From positions 248,001-312,000 of the forward strand of contig JBBSVM010000003.1 of assembly GCA_038046785.1 (NCBI GenBank): a stretch of 64,000 nt of DNA, in the 5' to 3' direction. Below are positions 16,732 to 24,652 of the stretch, in pieces (positions within the stretch are counted from its first letter, which is position 1; every line of letters begins with the position of its first letter). This DNA is from JAHFTW01 sp038046785 (GTDB lineage Archaea; Thermoplasmatota; E2; JACPAO01; JAHFTW01). The translations under genes were made by a program, and so were the position numbers. The notes under the pieces were generated by a model. That model had not been told where the DNA came from and ran no database searches. It was given only the letters and a program-made list of their open reading frames with translations.

Positions 16732-17847
16732 CTACGCTGCGACCTCGAGTTCGCGCCGCCGTTTGGCCGGCAGCTGTAGCCGTTGCGCAAGCCGGTCCAG
16801 CATGGCCTGCTCACCAACACCGATGTTGCCATCCTGGCGCGCCGAATCGAGGGCCATGCGGTAGATGTCCTCCGCGCGGCGGTCGCGGTACGCCGCGTTG
16901 TCCTGCACGTTGGGCATGAGGCGGTCCATGACCCGACGCGCTGCGCGCTGCAGCGGAACGATCGCGAGCGTCACCAACGCAGCGCCCACCAGGCCGGGGA
17001 GAAGGCCGTCGATGGGCAGCAGCGCCTCGACGGTTTCGCTCACGAGGAAGAACGCCACCGCGATGACGCCGACGACGATGGTGCGGCCGAGGCCGAGCTT
17101 CAGTCGCAAGTCCAGGCCGAGGACCTGGTGGCGCAGCATGCCGTAGGAGAGCACCAGGACCCACAGGATGAGGGAAATGGGTCGACCGTACAGGATGGTG
17201 GGCGTGACCCAACCGGCCCCGATGGCGGAACCGCCCTGGTAGACGATGGCGAGGATGGCGACGCGGTAGACGAAGTACAGGTCATGCAGGCCGAAGGCGA
17301 GCATGAACCAGAACGCCTGGTCGCGCTTCGGCGTCCCCTTCGGCGCCGAGACGAAGGCTTGGACCGCGACGGCGAACGCGACCAGGTAGAGCACCACGCT
17401 CAATTCGAACAGCACCAGCATCGGGACGGTCAAGGCGTGCGAGACGCCCCCGAACACCCAGGGCTCCTGCGGGCCCAGGAAGACGTCGTGCGCCAGGAAG
17501 TACGGGGCGGCGATGGCGAGCGTGCCCGCGGCGAGCAGGACCTTGCCCACCGGCTGGCGCAACGGGCGCGACCAGGCGGCATCCAACGTGGCGAGGAACC
17601 AGATGGATGCGAACGGCAAGCTGAGCAGCGACAACAGATTGAGGGCGCTGATGCCTGCGGCGAAGCGCGCGGTCGGCATCAACGGAGTGAGCACCCAAAC
17701 CGAGATGGCCACGCCGTGCAGGAAGAAGACGAGGGCGAGGCGGCGGTTGGCCCGCTTGGTGGGCCCTACGACGAGGACGAAGGCCGCCATGCCCCAGACG
17801 ATGACCCAGGCGGCCCACGCCAGCCCATAGACGACGGGGTACTCCAC
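16732..17847 (-). CDS. Seven-to-nine-helix membrane protein, histidine-kinase-sensor-like
   Basis: 371 aa. Residues 1-~300 contain paired hydrophobic helices (ANRRLALVFFLHGVAISVW; GRPISLILWVLVLSYGMLRHQ), the arrangement of the 7TM sensor region (HisK N-terminal type) found at the front of some kinases. No kinase domain follows; instead ~70 residues of cytoplasmic helix with RRVMDRLM and VGEQAMLDRLAQRLQLPAKR. It could be an orphan membrane sensor. Starts 4 nt after the stop of the secreted propeller gene, so the two are co-transcribed. Confidence 0.7.
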   Translation of the reverse strand: MEYPVVYGLAWAAWVIVWGMAAFVLVVGPTKRANRRLALVFFLHGVAISVWVLTPLMPTARFAAGISALNLLSLLSLPFASIWFLATLDAAWSRPLRQPVGKVLLAAGTLAIAAPYFLAHDVFLGPQEPWVFGGVSHALTVPMLVLFELSVVLYLVAFAVAVQAFVSAPKGTPKRDQAFWFMLAFGLHDLYFVYRVAILAIVYQGGSAIGAGWVTPTILYGRPISLILWVLVLSYGMLRHQVLGLDLRLKLGLGRTIVVGVIAVAFFLVSETVEALLPIDGLLPGLVGAALVTLAIVPLQRAARRVMDRLMPNVQDNAAYRDRRAEDIYRMALDSARQDGNIGVGEQAMLDRLAQRLQLPAKRRRELEVAA

Positions 17848-17851
17848 GCCC

Positions 17852-18979
17852 TCACGTCCGCCGGAAGGCGAGGAGCACCATCAGCGCCAGAAGCATCGCG
17901 ACGAGTCCCAGGCCGGGACTTTTCTGGGCGCCCTCCGGCGCCTCGGTGGAGCCCCCGTCGGCGGGCACGGCGGGAACGTGGCTGGCGTCGGCGGGACGCA
18001 GGTCCACGGCGTGCACGTCGCCGCCGTTGTCCACCAGGAAGACCCAGCCGTCCCACGGGCCGAACCCGGTTGCGACGCGGGCCGACGTTGGCTCGGCGGC
18101 GGCCCCCGACAGCAGGATGCATTCCTCTCCGGTGGCGGGGTTGCCAAGCAGGAACTGCAGGCGGAAGTGGGCGGTGGCGACGATGCGGCCGTCGTCGAGG
18201 ACGACGAAGTCGTCGACACCTTTGCTTTGAGCCGGGCCGACGCCAATCTTGAGGCCCGGCTGGTTGCCGGCGATGCTTGGCCCAGGATTGAAGCGGAACA
18301 GCACCTCGACGTCGCCCGTGGTGAGGTTGATGGCGCTGACGCCTTGTGCGGGGTCGCCGAACTGCGCGATGCCAAGCCGTCCATCGGGCAAGGCGACGAC
18401 GCCGTTGACGGTCGGGTAGTTCCCGAAGACCGTGTAGGTGTCCTTCGCGGTGACCTGCCAGAGTTCCGTGCGGAACCCGTGCGCCAGGTACAGGTTGCCG
18501 TCGGAGCCCCATGCCATTCCGTTGGCGCCGTCGAAGCCGTCGGCGTAGACCTCGAACTCCGGCTGGCCAGGCACCGGGAAGCGCAGGATGCGCGCCGAGA
18601 CCGGCGCGGGGATGGAGAGACCTTCGGAGACGTAGAGGGCGCCGTCCGGGCCGATGTCGGGCGACATGAAGGCGTTCGGGCGGTTGAGCTCGAGGTTCTC
18701 CTGCAACGGGATGGGGCGCTCATCCTTCGCGACGAACGCGACGGTGCCGTTGGGAAACGCTTGGTAGAGCCCGTTCTCGAACGCCGTCAAGAACAGGCGG
18801 CCGTGCCCGTCGAAGGCGAGGTTCTCGAAGCCGACGCCGTCGACGTGGGCAAACAACAGCGGAGCCGGGACGTCGCAGTCGGGAAGCTCGAGCGGCTCCG
18901 GGAGAACCGTGGTCTCCTGCGCCGCGGCGAGGGGCAAGAGCAACAGAGCGCCCAACAGGAGAGCGTGAAGCGAAACCAT
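17852..18979 (-). CDS. Secreted beta-propeller protein with C-terminal anchor tail
   Basis: 375 aa. Signal peptide MVSLHALLLGALLLLPLAAAQ; the body has repeated propeller-blade phrases (FDGHGRLFLTAF, IGPDGALYVSEG, WGSDGNLYLAHG, LPDGRLGIAQFG) typical of NHL/SMP-30-type six-bladed propellers. It ends with a Glu/Pro linker and SPGLGLVAMLLALMVLLAFRRT, a hydrophobic helix plus basic end like archaeal PGF-CTERM anchors processed by archaeosortase. No enzyme residues identified. First gene of a pair with the membrane protein at 16732. Confidence 0.8.
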   Translation of the reverse strand: MVSLHALLLGALLLLPLAAAQETTVLPEPLELPDCDVPAPLLFAHVDGVGFENLAFDGHGRLFLTAFENGLYQAFPNGTVAFVAKDERPIPLQENLELNRPNAFMSPDIGPDGALYVSEGLSIPAPVSARILRFPVPGQPEFEVYADGFDGANGMAWGSDGNLYLAHGFRTELWQVTAKDTYTVFGNYPTVNGVVALPDGRLGIAQFGDPAQGVSAINLTTGDVEVLFRFNPGPSIAGNQPGLKIGVGPAQSKGVDDFVVLDDGRIVATAHFRLQFLLGNPATGEECILLSGAAAEPTSARVATGFGPWDGWVFLVDNGGDVHAVDLRPADASHVPAVPADGGSTEAPEGAQKSPGLGLVAMLLALMVLLAFRRT

Positions 18980-19114
18980 CGGCTACGCGCCCAAGCTTCC
19001 CCGCGTGGAAAAAGCCTGCTACGCGGCGGCGGTTTCACCGTGCACGACGGCGTCCTCCACCGAAGGATGCCCCGGCGCTACGCACCCGGTTCCCCATTCC
19101 GCTTCGAAGTTTGC

Positions 19115-19138
19115 TTATTTTTTCGCATACTTCGGGTG
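19115..19138 (-). pseudogene. Orphan copy of the atpB C-terminal codons
   Basis: On the minus strand, 88 bp beyond the atpB stop, the sequence encodes HPKYAKK-stop, identical in protein to the last seven residues of AtpB. The two 24-bp segments differ at seven positions, all synonymous (including TGA versus TAA), so this is a diverged homologue's tail, not a recent copy. Upstream of His the match stops, just at a 9-bp hairpin (19143-19168). Confidence 0.7.
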
Positions 19139-19142
19139 GAGA

Positions 19143-19168
19143 CTCCGGTCGTGCAAGCGCGACCGGAG
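19143..19168 (-). terminator. Hairpin downstream of atpB
   Basis: CTCCGGTCG (19143-19151) pairs perfectly with CGACCGGAG (19160-19168) around an 8-nt loop. It lies 59 bp after the atpB stop and is followed on the minus strand, past the orphan HPKYAKK tail, by no further ATPase gene. It may terminate the operon. Confidence 0.5.
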
Positions 19169-19226
19169 CCATGCCTCGCCGCGTTGCGGCTCGGCCATCC
19201 AAACCACGCTCAGAAGTTCGCTGCGC

Positions 19227-20648
19227 TCACTTCTTCGCGTATTTTGGATGGAACTGCTTGATCGTCTTGGCGTCGATGCGCGTCAGCAGCTTCTCGTCCA
19301 CGGTGGCGAGGAGTTCCCAGCCCAGGTCGAGGGTCTGCTCGATGGAGCGGTCTTCGTCGCGGCCCTGGCGGACGTAGCGGTTCTCGAAGAGTTCCGCGAA
19401 GTCGAGAACCTGCAGGTCGCGGCTGGACAGGGCGTCCTTGCCGACGATGGCGACGAGGCCACGCAGATCGCGGCCCTCGGCGTAGAAGGCGTAGCACTGG
19501 TCGGAGACCTTCTTGTGGTCGTCGCGGGTCTTGTGGTCGCCGATGCCGGCGTTCATCAAGCGGCTCAGCGAAGGCAGAACGTTGATGGGCGGGTAAACGC
19601 CCTTGCGGTGCAGCTCACGCGAGATGACAATCTGGCCCTCGGTGATGTAGCCCGACAGGTCGGGGATGGGGTGCGTGATGTCGTCGCCCGGCATCGTCAG
19701 GATGGGGAACTGCGTCACGGAGCCCTTCTTGCCCTTGATGTTCCCGGCGCGCTCGTAGAGGTTGGCCAGGTCGGTGTACATGTAGCCAGGGTAGCCACGG
19801 CGTCCGGGCACCTCTTCGCGGGCAGCGCCGATCTGGCGCAGCGCCTCGCAGTAGTTCGTGACATCGGTGAAGATGACGAGGACGTGCATGCCAAGGTCGA
19901 AGGCGAGGTACTCCGCGGCCGTGAGGGCGAGGCGGGGCGTCAGGATGCGCTCGACCGCGGGGTCGTCGGCGAGGTTCTGGAAGATGACGGCGCGTTTCAG
20001 GGCGCCCGTGCGCTCAAACTCGCCCATGAACTTCTTGGCTTCCTCGTTGGTGATGCCCATCGCCGCGAAGACGACGGCGAACGACTCGTCCGTGCCGCGC
20101 ACCTTGGCCTGGCGGGCAATCTGCAACGCGATGTCGTTGTGCGGCAGACCGGCGCCCGAGAAGATGGGGAGCTTCTGGCCGCGCACGAGCGAGTTGTTGC
20201 CGTCAATCGTGCTGATGCCGGTCTGGATGAAGTCGTGCGGCGAGGCGCGCGAGTAGGGGTTGATGGCGGCGCCGTTGATGTCGCGGCTGACCTCGGGGAT
20301 GATCTCCGGCCCGCCGTCGATGGGGGAGCCGGCGCCCGAGAAGACGCGGCCGAGAATGTTCTTGGCGAGGCCGAACTGGATGGTCTCGCCGAGGAACTTC
20401 ACCGTCGTCTTGTCGTTGTCGATGCCGGTGGTGCCTTCGAAGACCTGGACGACCACCTGCTTGTCGGAGGTGTCGAGGACTTGGCCGCGGCGGATGGCGC
20501 CGGAGGGGAGGCGGATCTGCACCAGTTCGCCGTACCCGACTGGGTGGGTCTTCTCGACGAAGACGAGGGGGCCCTTCACCGTCGAGATGGTGCGGTACTC
20601 CTTCTGCGTGGTCTGGGCGGTGGGCGCGGTCGTGGTCTTGCTCGCCAT
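19227..20648 (-). CDS. atpB: A-type ATP synthase subunit B
   Basis: 473 aa, the regulatory nucleotide-binding subunit of the A1 head, alternating with subunit A. Shows EYRTISTVKGPLVFVEKT, GRVFSGAGSPIDGGPEI, the altered P-loop region PIFSGAGLPHND, and YPGYMYTDLANLYERAG. Ends QFHPKYAKK. Overlaps the atpA stop by 1 bp. It is the last ATPase gene here; subunit D, which normally follows B in archaea, is absent. Confidence 0.98.
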   Translation of the reverse strand: MASKTTTAPTAQTTQKEYRTISTVKGPLVFVEKTHPVGYGELVQIRLPSGAIRRGQVLDTSDKQVVVQVFEGTTGIDNDKTTVKFLGETIQFGLAKNILGRVFSGAGSPIDGGPEIIPEVSRDINGAAINPYSRASPHDFIQTGISTIDGNNSLVRGQKLPIFSGAGLPHNDIALQIARQAKVRGTDESFAVVFAAMGITNEEAKKFMGEFERTGALKRAVIFQNLADDPAVERILTPRLALTAAEYLAFDLGMHVLVIFTDVTNYCEALRQIGAAREEVPGRRGYPGYMYTDLANLYERAGNIKGKKGSVTQFPILTMPGDDITHPIPDLSGYITEGQIVISRELHRKGVYPPINVLPSLSRLMNAGIGDHKTRDDHKKVSDQCYAFYAEGRDLRGLVAIVGKDALSSRDLQVLDFAELFENRYVRQGRDEDRSIEQTLDLGWELLATVDEKLLTRIDAKTIKQFHPKYAKK

Positions 20649-22411
20649 TAGGCAAACACCTCCTTCTTCGACTTGGCGGAAATCGTGTTGAATTCGGCCT
20701 CCATCTTGGCGAGGGCGGCGGCATACGCTTCGTCGAACTTCGCCTCGAAGCGGCTGCGCGCCATGTCGGTGACGGCGGCGAGGCCGGTGAGCTCCTTCGT
20801 CGTGGCACCCTGCTTGAGGGCAGCGCCGGCGAGGGTCTGGTAGCGCAGAATGGCTTTCCAGAGCTTGTAGTCCTTCTGCAGCGAGGAGTAGGCGTCCACT
20901 TTGTCGTAGGCGTTCTGCTGCAAGTAGATTTCACGAATCAGGCGGGCGGTCTCCAGGGTGACCTGCTGCTCGGGCGGCAGGGCGTCGGAGCCGACGAGCT
21001 GGACGATCTCCTGCAACTCGGCCTCCTTCTGAAGAATCTCCATGATGCTGGCCTTCGTCTCGTTCCAGTCGGGGGCCGCCTTGGCGGAGTAGTACGGGGC
21101 GAGGTACTCGGGGTAGAGCGAGTAGGACTGCAGCCAGTTGATGGCGGGGAAGTGGCGGCGCTGGGCGAGCTTGGCGTCGAGGGCCCAGAAGACCTTGACG
21201 ATGCGCAGCGTCGCCTGCGTGACCGGTTCCGAGAAGTCGCCGCCGGCGGGCGACACGGCGCCGATGACCGAGATGGAGCCTTCGCCGCCGTTGAGGACGG
21301 TGCAGCGGCCAGCGCGCTCGTAGAATTCGCTCAGGCGAGCGGAGAGGTAAGCGGGGTAGCCTTCCTCGCCGGGCATCTCTTCGAGGCGGGAGCCGATTTC
21401 ACGCATGGCTTCCGCCCAGCGGCTGGTCGAGTCGGCCATGAGGGCGACGTCGAAGCCCATGTCGCGGTAGTACTCGGCAATCGTGATGCCGGTGTAGCAG
21501 GAGGCCTCACGGGCCGCCACCGGCATGTTGCTGGTGTTGGCGATGAGGCAGGTGCGCGCCATCAGCGGGTTGCCGGTCTGCGGGTCCTCGAGGACGGGGA
21601 ACTCGGTGAGAACCTCGGTCATCTCGTTGCCGCGCTCGCCGCAGCCGATGTAGACGACAACCTGGGCGTCCGAGTACTTGGCGAGGGACTGCTGCGTGAC
21701 GGTCTTGCCGGAGCCGAAGGGGCCCGGGATGGCCGCGGTGCCGCCCTTGGCGATGGGGAACAGACCGTCGAGGATGCGCATCCCCGTGTTGAGCGGGATG
21801 GTCGGCAGCTGCTTCTCCGTGAAGGGGCGCGGCTTGCGCACGGGCCACTTGTGGTGCATGGCGACCTTGGCGCCGTTGTCGAGGGTGACGACGGTGTCGT
21901 CGATGGTGAACGAGCCCGACTTGACGTCGGTGACCTTGCCGCCCTGAACATCGGGGGGCAGCATGATCTTGTGCAGGATGGATTTGGATTCCTGGACGGT
22001 GCCGAGGACCTGGCCGGGCTTGACGGCGTCGCCCTTCTTGACAAGCGGCTTGAACTCCCAGAGCTTCTTGTGGTCGAGACCGGGGACGTCGACGCCGCGC
22101 AGGATGAAGTGACCCATCTGCGCCTGCAGGACCTCGAGCGGGCGCTGGATGCCGTCGTAGATGCTGGTCATGAGGCCGGGGCCAAGCTCGACGACGAGCG
22201 GCAGGCCGGTGTTCTCGACGGGCTCGCCGGGCCTGACGCCGGAGGTGTCCTCGTAGACCTGGATGATGGACTTCTCACCCTCGATCTGGATGACTTCGCC
22301 CATCAGGCGCTCGTTGCCCACACGCACGATGTCGTACATGGCGGGCTTGATGCCGACTGCCGTGACGACGGGGCCGGAGACGCGGTACACAGTTCCCTTG
22401 AGGTTCACCAT
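20648..22411 (-). CDS. atpA: A-type ATP synthase catalytic subunit A
   Basis: 587 aa catalytic subunit of the A1 head, coupling ATP synthesis to ion flow. P-loop GPFGSGKTV at residues 230-238, catalytic-glutamate region GCGERGNEM, and SRWAEAMREIG; no intein interrupts it. Start MVNLKGTVYRVSGPVV matches the family; its ATG lies inside the 3' end of atpF (7-bp overlap). Central gene of the H-I-K-E-C-F-A-B operon. Confidence 0.98.
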   Translation of the reverse strand: MVNLKGTVYRVSGPVVTAVGIKPAMYDIVRVGNERLMGEVIQIEGEKSIIQVYEDTSGVRPGEPVENTGLPLVVELGPGLMTSIYDGIQRPLEVLQAQMGHFILRGVDVPGLDHKKLWEFKPLVKKGDAVKPGQVLGTVQESKSILHKIMLPPDVQGGKVTDVKSGSFTIDDTVVTLDNGAKVAMHHKWPVRKPRPFTEKQLPTIPLNTGMRILDGLFPIAKGGTAAIPGPFGSGKTVTQQSLAKYSDAQVVVYIGCGERGNEMTEVLTEFPVLEDPQTGNPLMARTCLIANTSNMPVAAREASCYTGITIAEYYRDMGFDVALMADSTSRWAEAMREIGSRLEEMPGEEGYPAYLSARLSEFYERAGRCTVLNGGEGSISVIGAVSPAGGDFSEPVTQATLRIVKVFWALDAKLAQRRHFPAINWLQSYSLYPEYLAPYYSAKAAPDWNETKASIMEILQKEAELQEIVQLVGSDALPPEQQVTLETARLIREIYLQQNAYDKVDAYSSLQKDYKLWKAILRYQTLAGAALKQGATTKELTGLAAVTDMARSRFEAKFDEAYAAALAKMEAEFNTISAKSKKEVFA

Positions 22412-22704
22412 AGATCGACACCTACTGCTTGTTTGATTTTCTCTCGGAGGGTGTTGTCCTCCTCCAGGCCGACGGCGACCACCGTGGGCGAAACACTTGC
22501 CACCAGCTCGCCGCGGGTGCGGGCGCTGATGCGCTTCATGTCCCGGGTCTCCAGGACGAGAATGGAGACGCCATCGTCGCGGCGGGCGAGGGCGACGGCA
22601 CGCTCGAGCTCCTCTTCGGAGGCGGCATCCCACACCTTGCGGATGCCGGCGAGGCGGAAGCCGAGCGTGAACTCGGGGCGACCCACAACAGCGAGCTCAG
22701 CCAT
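22405..22704 (-). CDS. atpF: A-type ATP synthase subunit F
   Basis: 99 aa, central-stalk subunit. Rossmann-like fold with VVGRPEFTLGFRLAGI at the start, and VSILVLETRDMKRISARTR in the middle. Overlaps atpC by 1 bp and atpA by 7 bp. Normal archaeal length and position. Confidence 0.95.
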   Translation of the reverse strand: MAELAVVGRPEFTLGFRLAGIRKVWDAASEEELERAVALARRDDGVSILVLETRDMKRISARTRGELVASVSPTVVAVGLEEDNTLREKIKQAVGVDLW

Positions 22705-23774
22705 TACACAATCAGCTCCTTGAGGCGCTCGGTGGAGAGGCCAGCGGCTTTGCCACGCGCGATGGCGCGAAGCGTGGTGACTTCGCGGTGCTTGCGCACG
22801 AGGAACATCAGGATGGGGACGAGGCTCAGCGGGTTGGTGTGGCCGAGGCGGTCGAGGGCGGCGAGGTGGTTGCGCCAGACGGCGGCCTGGAACGGTCCAA
22901 GGCGGCCGGACTTGGCGGCGGCCTCCACGCCCTCCTGGAGCCCCTTGAGTTTGGTGGCGCCAAGCGCCTCGGCGAAGCCGGCGAGGCTCTTGCTGCGGGA
23001 GAGGGTGAGGAGGTCGGCGACCGACAGGCTGCGGCCGCCCGGGATGATGAAGGGGGTGAAGTCGCCCGTCTCGTTGGCGGCCACCCAGCGCGCGGCATTC
23101 AGGATGTTGCGGTTGTCAACCTCGCGGCGCGCGAATTCGAGGACGACGGTGACGCCCTTCGCACCGGAGGCCTCCAGACCGGTGAGGAGGCTGTGGAAGT
23201 ACGCTTTGTCGAGAGCATCCTCGTAGCGCGACAGCGGTGAGCCAGCAGGGACCTTCTGCAAGGTGGCGGCCCACGCCTTGGCCTGCCCGCCCTGGTTGGC
23301 GAGCGCCGTGGTGACATCGGTCACCGACTTGACGTCGTCTCCCAGGAGCGGGGCGAAGAGGTCGTAGGTGGCCTGGTTCTCGAGGACCATCTCGCGCAGC
23401 AGCTCGGCGCGCGTGGCGCCCGATGCCTTGCCGCGCAGGAGCGTCTTGAGGTCTGCGACGTGGTAGCGGTCGAGGAAGAGGGCGATGAGGGCGCCCGCCT
23501 CTCCGCCCACCATGGAGCGGATGGACTCGTAGGTGCGCTCTTCGTTGACGGTGAGGGCGGCTTCGAGCAGGTCGAGGCCGGAGAACTTCGTGGAGAGCTC
23601 GTCCACTTCGGCCTTGTAGGCGGACTCCTGGATGAACAGGGTGATTTCCGGGACATCCATCTGCAGCGCCTTGGCGTAGTCGAGGTCGTCGAGCAGCTTG
23701 GCGCGCTTCGCGGCGACACGGGCCACGGCGTAGGGGAAGTTGCTGGGGCCCCTGCGCAGAAGCTGGAGCGCCAT
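22704..23774 (-). CDS. atpC: A-type ATP synthase subunit C
   Basis: 356 aa, the funnel-shaped subunit that connects the central stalk to the membrane c-ring. All-helical V-ATPase d/C family; starts with PSNFPYAVARVAAKRAKLL and contains three similar helical repeats, e.g. FSGLDLLEAALTVNEERTYE. Seven bp follow the atpE stop. Its sequence is more diverged than A and B, but order and length fix the call. Confidence 0.93.
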   Translation of the reverse strand: MALQLLRRGPSNFPYAVARVAAKRAKLLDDLDYAKALQMDVPEITLFIQESAYKAEVDELSTKFSGLDLLEAALTVNEERTYESIRSMVGGEAGALIALFLDRYHVADLKTLLRGKASGATRAELLREMVLENQATYDLFAPLLGDDVKSVTDVTTALANQGGQAKAWAATLQKVPAGSPLSRYEDALDKAYFHSLLTGLEASGAKGVTVVLEFARREVDNRNILNAARWVAANETGDFTPFIIPGGRSLSVADLLTLSRSKSLAGFAEALGATKLKGLQEGVEAAAKSGRLGPFQAAVWRNHLAALDRLGHTNPLSLVPILMFLVRKHREVTTLRAIARGKAAGLSTERLKELIV

Positions 23775-23781
23775 GAGTCAC

Positions 23782-24336
23782 CTAGGCGAGAAGTCCCGCT
23801 TCGGCGCGCAAGATGGTGCGCCAGGCGTCGTCAAGGAGCGTGGCGTAGGCGAGGTCGAGGCGGGCGTCGCCCGTCTCCGATTCCACCAGGATGCCGCCCG
23901 CGATGGAGGTGGCACCGGCGTAGCTGTAGGGCTTGGCCTTCTCAAGCGTCGCAGCGTCCGCCGCAGCGCCCCAAACTTTACCGGCCGGGATGACCGCCTC
24001 GGCGCGGGCAAGCAGCGCCTTGAGGTGGGCTTGGCGGCTCTTGGCAGGTGCCGCTTCGAGGGCTGCGAGGATGGCGCCCTTGAGCTGGGTGCGCAGGGCG
24101 GCCTCACCGGAGAGGGTGACCTTGCGGGCCTCCGACTCGGCGCGGCTTGCGACCTGGCTGGCGACCGCTTCGGCCTGGCGGCTGGCGTCGGCAAGGCGGG
24201 CCGTCTCGTAGGCGGCAGCCTGTGCGCGCGCGGCGCTGAGAATCGAGGCTGCCTCGCTGCGGGCGGCCGCCACGAGGGTGGCGGCGCGCGTCTCGCCGTC
24301 GCGGCGGACGTCGGTGATGACCTCCGAGAGACCCAT
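23782..24336 (-). CDS. atpE: A-type ATP synthase subunit E
   Basis: 184 aa peripheral-stalk subunit. The N-terminal ~100 residues are a long Ala/Glu/Arg coiled coil (ILSAARAQAAAYETARLADA), pairing with subunit H; the C-terminal domain has IPAGKVWGAAADAATLEKA and ESETGDARLDLAYATLLDD, which caps the A1 head. Located between K and C as in other archaea. Confidence 0.93.
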   Translation of the reverse strand: MGLSEVITDVRRDGETRAATLVAAARSEAASILSAARAQAAAYETARLADASRQAEAVASQVASRAESEARKVTLSGEAALRTQLKGAILAALEAAPAKSRQAHLKALLARAEAVIPAGKVWGAAADAATLEKAKPYSYAGATSIAGGILVESETGDARLDLAYATLLDDAWRTILRAEAGLLA

Positions 24337-24350
24337 GGGGATCCGCTCGG

Positions 24351-24575
24351 TTAGACCATCTTGCCCATCAGCAGGAAAGCGATGACGAACCCGAAGAGAA
24401 CGATGGTCTCCGGGATGACGGTGAGGGTCAGGCCCTTACCGAAGTTCTTCTCGTCCTCGGCGGTCGCGCCAACGGCGGCGGCGCCGATGCTGTACTGGGC
24501 GATGGCCGTGCCAATGCCTGCGAGACCGACCGCGAGGCCGGCGCCGATGCCGATGAGTCCAGATTCGATGGCCAT
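24351..24575 (-). CDS. atpK: A-type ATP synthase proteolipid subunit K (c subunit)
   Basis: 74 aa, a single two-helix hairpin, so one hairpin per subunit rather than the multiplied forms of some methanogens. Helix 1 is Gly-rich (IGIGAGLAVGLAGIGTAIAQ) and carries Gln27; helix 2 has VIPETIVLFGFVIAFLLMG with ion-carrying Glu56 next to Thr57. Gln plus Glu-Thr resembles some Na+-binding rings, but coupling ion cannot be decided from this. Confidence 0.95.
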   Translation of the reverse strand: MAIESGLIGIGAGLAVGLAGIGTAIAQYSIGAAAVGATAEDEKNFGKGLTLTVIPETIVLFGFVIAFLLMGKMV

Positions 24576-24652
24576 GGTGGTGTGCTCCTTGTGTGGTGGT
24601 GGGGGAAGAGGGGTGGGAGGAGGGTCCGTTTGGCGCCCGGTTCAGGAGGCCA

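Noticed and set aside
20648..22411. Intein in the catalytic ATPase subunit A
   Set aside because: Length is 587 aa and the P-loop region is continuous, so none is present.
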